Origin: Hyaloperonospora brassicae
Lineage: Eukaryota; Oomycota; Peronosporomycetes; Peronosporales; Peronosporaceae
Assembly (NCBI GenBank): GCA_947650285.1
Contig: CANTFL010000298.1
Location: forward strand, 92,909-156,908
Length of the DNA stretch: 64,000 bases
Direction of reading: 5' to 3'
The notes beneath the pieces are model-generated. The model ran no database searches, was not told the origin of the DNA, and saw nothing but the letters and a program-made list of their open reading frames with translations. A program made the position numbers and the translations under genes. Of this stretch, positions 9,639-18,834 are shown piece by piece; position 1 is the first letter of the stretch; each line of letters begins with the position of its first letter.

Positions 9639-10609
9639 CCCACTAGGTGGATCGACTCGATTGTCGCTATGGGTTTGAATTGAAGCCGCATATTTGCAGA
9701 TCTCATAACAATAACACCTTGCTAAACAGCCAGCTGTTGTTGCTAATTAAGCGGATTTGTGATGAGGGCATCGTCAAAATCGGTGTTTGACGCTGCGCCA
9801 ACGGGTCGTTGGCTTCGCCCCGTTTTTCGAATGTATTTGGTGCCGTATGAGTCTTTGCCTCATACACAGATGTGTTAGACAGTGTCACTTCTTCATGGGG
9901 GGACACTGTTATCGCTACCACAATCGACCTCCTCTTCGTGATTGAGCTAAGAGAAGATTGTCGGAGACTCGAGAGGCAGCGATACCATGGTGTTTGGTGC
10001 TTTGAGCAACCGCGAGGTCAAGCGCGCACAATCCGACCACTTCGAGGAAAGAATTCGATTAACGTTTTGTGGTACCGCCAGTCTGGTGGGGGTAGTTGTA
10101 ACGGGGTTACACGTTGGCTAGTAGCCGACAATTTGTATAATTTACGACAGGGATGGTATCCCGTTTAAATGACATTCGAACAACAGGTCAGTTGTTGAGG
10201 GATGACGTGTGTCAGCCACCAAAAAACGAGATCTTGTGAGAGGTATTGATTAAAAACATTAGTGTCTAGATCAAGTACATTTAGTCTGATGTGTTCTTTT
10301 AGATAACAACAAGTAAAGTTCGGTTTTCCTGTGACCTGTATCATACACGTGTTTTTCCAATGCGTCTTAGATCGTCAAGAGTTCAGCAAACGATTTGTTA
10401 AGGCAGCTACTCTTGAGCACTCTGTGGTGTAATTCCTTGAATCGTTTGCCACCCTAAAACATGAATTGTAAGCTCTCGATCTTGTTGACTATCCGAGTCG
10501 GGTTCTTTGAACTAACGTTTGTTCACTGAGCGTTATGTCTTCCTCTAACTGAAGGAGCTGCGTAGCTCCGCTACAAAATCAGCAACAATTGGGGTCGTGT
10601 CCTAGGGGG
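9639..10609. other. Non-coding; hairpin-rich retroelement relic plus unidentified sequence
   Basis: About 9700-10150 carries closely spaced inverted repeats of the kind that fill family B (for example gtatgag/ctcatac near 9846-9866) and a tgtaacggggttaca string near 10095, like a family B LTR terminus, so it is probably a fragment of a related element. No convincing coding frame. About 10200-10600 may be the far, unrecognisable end of the RPAP1 relic. Confidence 0.35.
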
Positions 10610-12503
10610 TTGTGCTAAATGCGAGGCCTTCCACCCACATGTCACCAAACAGTGCCACAGCTTCTTCGTCATTTTTATCAGTGGACATTTTTTCGAGAGC
10701 TAGGACACCTTTCGTACTGTGAATAACACCGTTCGCTATGAGTGCAGAAGCTACGCTGCGTTATCCCTGACAAAGGCCTCGCACCAGCTGTAAGACCTTC
10801 AACGACAGCTGCAGCGACCGTGCCTTACCCTCTTGGAAAGTCTACACTTCTCCGTTTTCAACGCCCCGCTGCTATAGCTATCACAACAGTCAGGCGTTTG
10901 GGCTGAGTTCGTGAGCTGCACCCGTAGAATGGCGAGCTACCGTGGTCAGAATCTCCAGCATTTTCTCTGCGGCGTTTGGCTCGGCAGCTCAATCCTCTCG
11001 AGAATGTAGCATAGCCGCGTGCCTAGATCCATGTTTAAAAGAGCTTGGACCGATCCAGCGCTGCGATATCCTCGTCGCTGATGCTCGATCCATCATCAGT
11101 CTCGCTTGTGTCAATGTACACCACCTCTTTAGCGTCGTATGAGTCACAGCCCTCGCTGTTCGTTTGAGCGCCATGTCCGTTGCGGTGGAGGTGAACACTT
11201 GGCGGCAGTACAACGGTGCCATGCTTGAGCTCAGGATACAAGCGCTTGTCAAGAAGACAATCGTCAGTTTCCACAGGAACGACAAACGCATGAGGGGCAG
11301 ACACAGCAGTACCTAGCGCCGTATAGTTCTGGTCGTCCAGCACAATTCGAAGCGTCATTGCCATGTCACGAGGGAATGTTCGTGGTACAAGAGGACGAGA
11401 AGCGTTTGCCAGCAACTGTCGTCGATGTAAAATTTTGGCCACGACTTGGAGCGCCATGGTGCGCTGGCTCGCCACAGTGCTACGTGCGAGGTGCAACAGC
11501 TCCGGTACAGTGTACCCCGCAGCTTCTGGGTCGTCGCCGTGGTGGAACAAACCGGAATGCATGGACAACTCGGCGTCCGTCGCTTCGAGCAGGTTCCCGT
11601 CCAAGTCAAAGCGCTCGAGCGTCGCGTCGCGTCTGCATAGCAACGCGCTTGATGCTGTCCACTCCGTCTTCTGTCTTTGACCGTCCCGCTCTGGCGCTGC
11701 GTCCATTCGAGCTTCGCACACTCTTCCAGTGGCAAGAGCTCGACTTGCGCCTGGAGCTCCTCGTCCGTCTTGACTGCTGCCAGCTGTTGCATCATGTGCG
11801 TCGTGCGCATCTCCCGTGTCATGCCTTCCTCCCGATCGTCTCCATCTTTCCCATCTCCTCCATCTTTTCCATCTGCTGCTTCTCCTTTTTCTTCTCCTGT
11901 CAACACACGCGCGCGCTCGGTCGAGTGAATGCTCGCTCTGACTTTCACAGGTTGGCGTCGACTCCGCAATTTGGCAATCAGTTGCGCGTCCAGCGTCTGC
12001 ACGCGCTCTTGCTGCGCTTCCTGTACCTCCTGCGCGCTCATGTCCCGCACGCGCGCGCGGCTCATCGCGTCGATTGCGCGCATTTCCACCGTGTCAGACG
12101 TCTTTTTGTCCGCATGCTGCTGCGCTGCGCACCGTCGTCGCCCAAAACGAGAGGTTTTCGTACGACCACGACGATCGTCCTTCTTGTCCCCTAGCCCCTG
12201 CCGTCGAGCGGCACTTGGAAACTCCAGTGGGTTTTTTGGATTTGACCCACGGAGCACCAACCGCTCGTTAAGACCCACCAATACCGTCGCGTGGCGCTCC
12301 ACGACATTCTTCAGCACTTGACCAGCGCCGTGTCCAGGCGCGAGATCCACGAGCTCTGGATGCGGGTGCCCGTTTGATGCCCGCTCGGGAGTAGTGCCAC
12401 ACCGAGTGACAGTTGCCGACGGACGCTTTCGCTGCTGGAGGAAGAGCTCTTGTTCGCGCCCGAGCTGCGCCAACTCGGCGTTCATGTCGATGCTCGATGT
12501 CAT
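10610..12503 (-). pseudogene. RPAP1: RPAP1 (RNA polymerase II-associated protein 1) pseudogene, truncated and frameshifted
   Basis: Reading leftwards from ATG 12503, the product begins MTSSIDMNAELAQL. It shows the conserved N-terminal RPAP1 block near 11950-12070 (IDAMSRARVRDMSAQEVQEA and onward) and the C-terminal-type block near 11450-11620 (ERFDLDGNLLEATDAELS, then HHGDDPEAAGYTVPELLHLA). The frame changes between these blocks at about 11645-11690. The second frame runs to a stop at 11035, after which further matching segments appear in shifting frames (EKMLEILTTVARHS near 10940-10985; LQLSLKVLQLVRGLCQ near 10770-10830; then EEAVALFGDMWVEGLA near 10630). Intact RPAP1 is usually over 1000 residues and helps assemble and import RNA polymerase II. 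This copy has several breaks, so it is a pseudogene unless another copy exists elsewhere. An alternative start at 12617 would pass through a tandem repeat and is less likely. Confidence 0.82.
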
Positions 12504-12530
12504 TGTCGGTCGCTCGCGTTGGCGTCGTCG

Positions 12531-12577
12531 CGTAATGCCGGTGGTGGTCGTCGCGTAATGCCGGTGGTGGTCGTCGT
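12531..12577. repeat. 2 x 23-bp tandem repeat upstream of RPAP1 relic
   Basis: The unit cgtcgcgtaatgccggtggt plus three bases occurs twice in direct succession, just upstream of the chosen RPAP1 start; probably 5' leader sequence. Confidence 0.7.
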
Positions 12578-12799
12578 AACTCGTATGTGACGTGCGCCAA
12601 ACGCGGATGGGTTGCAAAAGGCGGAGGCGAAGTTTACGTGTGGTACGTGAGTTTAGGCCTTGTTTTGGGAAGAACCCTCATACCTGCAGCAGTACGAACC
12701 GCTTGTAGTTACTGTATACACTACAGGAACTGGAGCTGCTGTACCGTAGAGATGCTGTAACAGCGTTGTCGCTACTGAGGTATATTCATTCAGTAAGTG

Positions 12800-12804
12800 T
12801 TGCG
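12800..12804. other. Target-site duplication TTGCG (left)
   Basis: The same 5 bases follow the 3' LTR at 20782-20786. A 5-bp duplication is usual for Ty3/Gypsy integrase. Confidence 0.92.
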
Positions 12805-13194
12805 TGTAACGGGGCAGCCCGTTACATAATATTGTCACTTAAGGAAAGTGACAATAAAGAATATAAAGATGGATATTCTTTAAACAATATCACCGAAGCG
12901 GTGATATTGAAGGGTCGACCAGAAGGGTCTGTTCATTGGTTGATATCGTGATGATATCAACCCACCAATCGCCGCAAGACGCGCGCAATGAGTGGTGACG
13001 AGACGTCACCATACATGCAGTTATATTAGTATAATTGAATTAAGTCAAACGAAGAGACAGTAGTTTAAAGACTTAATTTATTAATATAACAGTTCTACTT
13101 TTACCCTACCTACGCTTCCTCGCTCGCCACGTGTACGTCCGTCGGGGCACCCAAATCCCTTGCGTTAAGTTACGCAAGGGTGTGCCCCGTTACA
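12805..13194 (+). repeat. 5' LTR of family B (390 bp)
   Basis: Begins tgtaacggggcagcccgtta and ends gtgccccgttaca. It matches 20392-20781 at every base I compared. It contains at least five long hairpins, for example attgtcactt/aagtgacaat at 12831-12855 and cccttgcgt/acgcaaggg near its 3' end. Confidence 0.95.
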
Positions 13195-13196
13195 CC

Positions 13197-13205
13197 TGGT
13201 AGCAC
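13197..13205 (+). other. Primer-binding site, family B
   Basis: TGGTAGCAC begins 2 nt after the 5' LTR and starts with TGG, complementary to the CCA end of a tRNA. The tRNA was not identified. Confidence 0.6.
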
Positions 13206-13238
13206 TTTGTAGTCCTTCCAAGGACCACATCATCCAAC

Positions 13239-14393
13239 ATGAACATGTTGGATGAAGAAGACACCTTTCACGCCACGCGTGAAGGGTTTACCCATTTGAG
13301 TGACATCGAATGGGGTGCGGTAGAACGAATGAGTTCTACCGTAGGCGAACTCGTCGTCAGCACCATGTTGGAGTCTCTAGACAGAGACCAACAACATGCT
13401 GCTATCGCCAAGTTCATTCACAATGAACTTGCTCTCGAGAGGGAGAAAGTAGCCTTGCTTCACCAGCAAGGCTCTCAACAGGCCGAGCAGTTGAGAGAAC
13501 TCGGTGCTCAACAGACGGAGCTGTTGAGACAGCAGCAATTCCATGCTGCTGTGGGCGGGACGGCGCATGCGCGTCGTCCCGAAGTGATGAAAGTCGACAT
13601 CTCCAAGTACAGTGGAGTCCCGGAGGACTCCCTGTTACTATGGTTTGTCGAACTCGACAGAGCCCTAAGGGCTCGTCGCGTCGAAGATGAGCAAATGAAA
13701 CTCACATTTGCTCAGACCCACTTGGCAGGGCGTGCCAAAACTTGGTCCCTGGGACTCGAGAGTAGCGACCCAAATGTGTTTAGGTCGCTAGATGACTTCA
13801 AGTCCCGGCTCAGACAAACGTTTGAGCCGCCACGTGCTGAGTTCAGGGCTCGTTCAGAGCTCCTGAAACTCAAGCAGGGTAAGCGTGATGTGCACGCTTA
13901 CGCACAACATATACGACTCCTTGCGAGTAGTATAACTGCAAACCCAGTTCATGAACACACGTTGATTACGGTGTTCATGCAAGGGCTCGCAGAAGGGCCC
14001 GTCAGGAGCCACCTGTTCCGCCTTGAGCTGAATACGCTTGAAGAAGCGATATCAGCCGCGGAACAGGAAGACTTTAGCATGAGACAGGCTCATGCTAGCT
14101 CAAACTCTTACCGTCCACCGAGACGACAAGAGATCGGAGGTCCAGAACCAATGGACCTCTGTTATGTTGAGAGCGAGAGACCTCGCTCTACAAGCAACAA
14201 GCGATTGCAGAGGTGCAATCGCTGTCAGAAGTTAGGGCACTACGCATACGAGTGTAGTGCTCCGCGCCCAGTACCAAACAGTACTGAGCGAAATGGACGA
14301 CCATTCGCCAGAAAGGGCAATGGGCGTGGGTCCAGCGCTGTTGCGAAGCCGCAACAGCGAGACGGGCCATCAAAAAATGGTCGGGGTCAGTAG
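13239..14393 (+). CDS. gag: Gag (capsid and nucleocapsid) of family B
   Basis: A 384-residue protein starting at the ATG 44 nt after the LTR. Glu/Gln-rich helical segment about 60-105; retrotransposon capsid region about 120-300 (LLLWFVELDRALRAR, then AQTHLAGRAKTW, then FEPPRAEFRARSELLKLKQG) of the Ty1/Ty3 Gag type; one CCHC zinc knuckle CNRCQKLGHYAYEC with C326, C329, H334, C339; basic, Gly-rich tail. It packages element RNA into virus-like particles. The stop TAG (14391-14393) lies inside the hairpin of the frameshift signal, so pol is expected as a gag-pol fusion. Confidence 0.93.
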   Translation: MNMLDEEDTFHATREGFTHLSDIEWGAVERMSSTVGELVVSTMLESLDRDQQHAAIAKFIHNELALEREKVALLHQQGSQQAEQLRELGAQQTELLRQQQFHAAVGGTAHARRPEVMKVDISKYSGVPEDSLLLWFVELDRALRARRVEDEQMKLTFAQTHLAGRAKTWSLGLESSDPNVFRSLDDFKSRLRQTFEPPRAEFRARSELLKLKQGKRDVHAYAQHIRLLASSITANPVHEHTLITVFMQGLAEGPVRSHLFRLELNTLEEAISAAEQEDFSMRQAHASSNSYRPPRRQEIGGPEPMDLCYVESERPRSTSNKRLQRCNRCQKLGHYAYECSAPRPVPNSTERNGRPFARKGNGRGSSAVAKPQQRDGPSKNGRGQ

Positions 14394-14412
14394 GGGCGGA
14401 GCGCCCTACTGA
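14372..14412 (+). promoter_or_regulatory. -1 ribosomal frameshift signal at gag-pol junction
   Basis: Slippery heptamer A AAA AAT (14372-14378, in gag frame), 8-nt spacer (14379-14386), then a perfect 9-bp hairpin: tcagtaggg (14387-14395), 8-nt loop, ccctactga (14404-14412). A -1 shift here enters the pol frame, which is open across the junction and has no ATG before the protease. The same heptamer, spacer length and stem are kept in the decayed copy at 30917-30957, with changes only in the loop and spacer. Confidence 0.85.
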
Positions 14413-17400
14413 TCCAGCAACCTCAAGAGAATTTGCAAACCTCTTGACGAAAGTTGCTCCAGATACACAATCATTGTGTGTCTCTGCACCTGGTGATGAT
14501 GTTTCGCTCATCACCTTGAAGTTGGAAGCGACAAATGACTTGTCGCTTCGTGCCCTAGTAGACTGTGGGGCGTCGAACAACTTTGTTCGTCGCCAGTCAC
14601 TAGAGGGTCGTAGGCTCAAGTTCGTTGAGCGCGACATTCCCCTCACAAGGATGACGGTGCGCCTTGCAACAGGCGCATCGATAACCGTTGAGAAACGTGT
14701 AGTAGGAATCCACTACACGTTAGAGGGCGAGCAGTACGATGATGATTTCATCGTACTAGATCTGGATGACAAATTTGATGTCATCCTGGGATTACCTTGG
14801 CTCAGAAAATACGAGCCAAGGGTGAGCTGGCAGCATCGATCCGTGAAGATGCCTGCTGCTTGTTCATCAGATGGCCATCTGATGAACATCTTGGAGCGTC
14901 CACAAGCGTGTGGATGTTCTGCGAGTGAGTGCGATGGCCTCACTTGCGGTACGGTCGTTAGCACGACTGCACAAGGTCACAGTGTAGTTGATCACTACAC
15001 TGTGGAGCAAGCTCCCGGCGGCTGTACAGAAGTACAGGCTGCGCCGAAGGTCCACCACTCGAATAAGTCGAGTGGACCGGGACATGGATGCATGCCTAGC
15101 GGGCAGCATCTTAGAAGAAATAAATCTGTTGCCCCCAAGGGGCAACATGAAAATCCTAGGTCGACTGGAGAGTCGACCGTAGAGGATCGGTTCCTGACTG
15201 TGGTTGCACAGCCACAGTCGGAAGACGTCGAGGGAATAAGTCCCCACGTACTTGAGGAAGGAGTTCCTCAAGAGTTGCTTGCTGAGGGATCAGGCCCTCA
15301 GCAGCCTGTGGAAGCAAGATCCCAGGAAGAAACCGAGACGTTGAACGTCTTGGTTAATGACGGATCAAGCGTAGGCGCTTATACGCTTGATCTGATTGTG
15401 CCTCCGAAGTTGACTTCGGAGATAACTCAGTTGCCAACGCTAGAACCGAAACGGTTCTTGCGTGATCTGCGTAGTGGCAAAGTCAAGCAGATCTGCGTAC
15501 TCGTCACAGAGGACGAGTATGTGACCGACATTCGGTCGGCAACAGTATTTGCTGAGAACGAACGGGTTCTCAGCAGCTCATCGATGGACGAAAGTGTCCT
15601 CGATGAGAAGACTCGGATTGAGCGATACGCGTCCCAATCCTGGGAGTCACTTCAGGCAAATCCTTTGTATAAGGATTTGATCGAATTCAGGGATGTGTTC
15701 CCTGAATCCGTACCTTGCGAGTTGCCTAAGGACAAAGGCACTCGACACGAGATCGAGCTCAAACCGGGCTCGAAATACTGTGTCATGAAGCAGTGGCCAC
15801 TGCCTCGTGAACAAGTGATAGCGATCGACAAGTTCTTTGCCGATCGCTTAGCAGCGGGCCATGTGAGGGAATCAACATCCCCTCACAGCTCTCCGACCTT
15901 CTGTGTGCGAAAGGCCACAGGAGGGTGGCGGATAGTGCACGCATTCAACAAGTTGAATGCTGCAACGGTACCGGCTCAGACGCCGATACCGAGGAAGGAC
16001 GTAATCATAGATGGTATGTCAAAGAGTACCATCTTTTCGTCCATGGATCTGATGGATGGATTCTATCAGATCCTGATGCGTGAACGGGACGTCCCGTTCA
16101 CAGCAGTGAGTACCCCCAGCGGGATGCTGTGGGAGTGGCTAGTAATGCCACAGGGGCTGAGTAATGCCCCTGCAACATTCAACAGATGTGTAACAAATCT
16201 GTTGAGACCGGTGCGAGACTTCGCACCGAGTTACTTCGACGATGTGTTCGTCCATAGCCGGGCTATGGACGGGAAGACGGACGTTGAAGTTCACAGAACT
16301 CACGTTCGTCAGGTTCTTCAACTTATGCGCAAGCATAAGTTGTACGCCAACCTCAAGAAGTGTATATTCGCGGCTAGCGAAATACCACTTCTTGGGTGCA
16401 TCGTGGGAAAACACGGCGTACGCCCTGATCCCGAAAAGATCAAGGCGATCACCGACTGGCCAGTGCCAGTCGATGTCAAGGGACTAAGGAAGTTCCTTGG
16501 TCTTGCGGCGTACTTGCACAAGTACTCGCGCAACTACGCCGAGATGACTGTTCATCTTTCTTGCTTGCTCAAGAAAAATGTCAAGTGGTCATGGAACGCT
16601 GAGTGTCAGCGTTCCTTTGAAGGTATCAAGCAAAGCTTGATGCAATCGCCGATCTTGGCGATTGCAGATCAGGACAGACCATTTCATGTGGTCTGTGACG
16701 CCAGCGATTTCGCAATCGGCTGTGCGTTAATGCAGTTTGATGCAGATGGCGCGGAGCGCGTCATCTGTTATCAATCGCGTCAGCTGCAAGCAGCTGAGCG
16801 TAATTACCCAGTGCATGACAAGGAACTCCTTGCCATGAAATACGCACTGGCTAAATTTCGCGTCTATCTCTTGGGAGATAGACCGTTTGTTGTCTACACG
16901 GACCATGCGTCATTACGCACGGCCGTAAACAGCCCACACCTCTCGCAAAGAATGGCGAGGTGGCTGTCTTTCTTCGCGGAGTATAACTTCTCCGTGGAGT
17001 ATAAACCGGGACGACTCAATGTCGTCGCGGATGCTCTTTCGCGCCGGCCCGATTTCGAGCCGGACGCGCAATCCAACAGTGAGGACAAGCCCACTGTTGC
17101 GACACTGTCAGTCAGTGTCCCGTCGTCAAGTTTACTTGACGACGTACGAAAGGCATACGCGGAAGATAAGGATCTTCTGCGATTGATGGATCATCTGGTG
17201 AATCCATCCAGTAAATCCATGAGGGATTTACCGGCTTTGTACCGATCCTCATCGGATCGGTATAGTACACGCAACGGATTGCTGTACTATACAGCTGTTG
17301 CCGACGACACGCCTCGTGTCGTCGTACCCGCTCATCATGATTTGCGATTGCGCATCATGTATGAGTGTCACGATGCCCCAACAAGCGGCCATCGTGGTAG

Positions 17401-18069
17401 AGAAAAGACTTACCTCACGGTAAGTCGCGACTTTTACTGGCCCCGCCAGTATCAGTTTGTTCGCAAGTACATCCGTGCTTGCGAAGTATGTCAACGGGTG
17501 AAGCCTAGTCCTTCATCCCGTGCGCCATTGCAGCCTCTGCCTGTTCCGACAGAGTGCTGGCAGTCCGTTTCAATGGACTTCGTCTTCGGGTTTCCCGAAG
17601 ACGCTCACAAGAATAATGGTATTCTTGTGTTTGTGGACCGATTCAGCAAGATGGTCCATCTTGCTGCTGTCCCTGAGTCAATCAAGGCTCAAGGTTGTGC
17701 TCGTGTCTTTCTAGACACGGTCTTTAGACTCCACGGGTTACCCCGTGAACTCGTATCCGACCGTGACCCTCGGTTCACGGCGGAATTTTGGAAAACCGTG
17801 TTCCGTACTCTCGGAACACGATTGAAGATGTCCACTTCTGACCATCCAGAAACAGATGGTCAGACGGAACGTGCGAACCGTGTCCTCGAAGAGATTCTTC
17901 GAGGATATGTCCACTCGTTTCCGAGTTGGAGCGAATTCCTACCCATGGTGGAATTCGCCATCAATAATTCGGTGCATGCTTCAACACAGCACACACCGTT
18001 TTACGTGAATGGCCTACGCCATCCACGTGTGCCCACCCTTCTAGAGTGTGACTCTTGGATAAGGGGGGA
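14393..18069 (+). CDS. pol: Pol of family B: protease, RT, RNase H, integrase
   Basis: The frame is open from the gag stop; there is no early ATG, which fits synthesis by -1 frameshift. Numbering from TTG 14444: aspartic protease with DCGAS at 40-44 and DVILGLPWL about 113-121; a linker of about 250 residues; reverse transcriptase about 430-690 with YFDD at 597-600; RNase H about 740-860 with DAS, KELLA and TDH catalytic motifs all present (unlike family A); integrase zinc finger (H..H, CEVC) about 965-1015; integrase core D1045, D1106, E1142 (35 residues between the last two). At the G-run 18062-18067 the frame is lost: one more G would continue into the frame-1 segment at 18070-18834. The apparent downstream extension to 18307 in this frame is low-complexity junk. 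Confidence 0.93.
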
Positions 18070-18834
18070 GGGACTCGCTCGAGCGAAAACCGTTTTGGCT
18101 CTTGCTCATCACGTGTCGACGCAAACGTCGTCACGTATGATGCCGATGTCGATCAAGTCGACATCGATGAAGAAGATCATCTCAATAATAGCGGCGACGC
18201 TATTACTGACTCGGATGATGATGACGATGCTGGTATATTCAGCATCGCCAACGATTATGCCAGCGAGGAAGAAGACAACCTCGCTGAAGAAGAGAGCAAT
18301 CTCTTAGCAGTGCGCACGCAGCGCACTGCTAAACAAAACAAAGAGTCAGCAGAGAACTTCCTGCTGACTCGAGAAGCGGTAGTCCGTTTCGTTCAGGACT
18401 CCATCGCAAATGCGGTGGACCGTCAGAAACGGAACGCAGACAAGAATGGAAGAGCAAATGTTCTTTCATTTAAGGTTAATGACCTAGTACTACTGTCAAC
18501 GGTAAACCTACCTGGACATGCAGTCACTAGTGTCGGCAGTAGTAAACTACTGCCGAAATACATTGGGCCATTTCGAGTGTTGCATCGCAAGGGCAATGCA
18601 TACACACTCGAATTGCCACGTAGGATGCGCACGCATCCTACGTTTTACGTGGGGAGGCTTAGGTCGTACTGTCAGTACGAGCCTTCTTCTTCCGATGAAG
18701 ATAGCCCCCACGTTCAAGAACATCCATCAAGTTCTTGCGTTCGCGCTCCAGACGATCCGTCTGGTCGCGCAGATATGATACCTCGGTATTCAACCGAGTT
18801 ATCTCTCCGCGAGCTGTCGCCAGCTCGCCGAAAA
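18070..18834 (+). CDS. Pol C-terminal part (acidic linker and integrase C-terminal domain), shifted frame
   Basis: Continues pol after the G-run break, in the -1 frame. It begins with an acidic stretch (VDQVDIDEEDH, then DSDDDDDAG). It then has the integrase C-terminal SH3-like region near 18460-18670 (NDLVLLSTVNLP, SSKLLPKYIGPFRVLHRKG, THPTFYVGRLR), typical of Gypsy pol just before the chromodomain. The decayed copy at 36150-36480 reads through the G-run without the shift, which supports a missing base here. The frame is lost again near 18829-18836. Confidence 0.85.

Noticed and set aside
11358..12194. Plus-strand 278-codon frame over the RPAP1 relic
   Set aside because: Arg/Cys/Leu-rich product without any domain, lying exactly opposite conserved RPAP1 blocks; a mirror frame of GC-rich coding DNA.
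18055..18307. Continuation of the main pol frame beyond the G-run to 18307
   Set aside because: The residues are Met/Ser/Thr/Ile-rich and match nothing, while the neighbouring frame continues the known Gypsy pol sequence.
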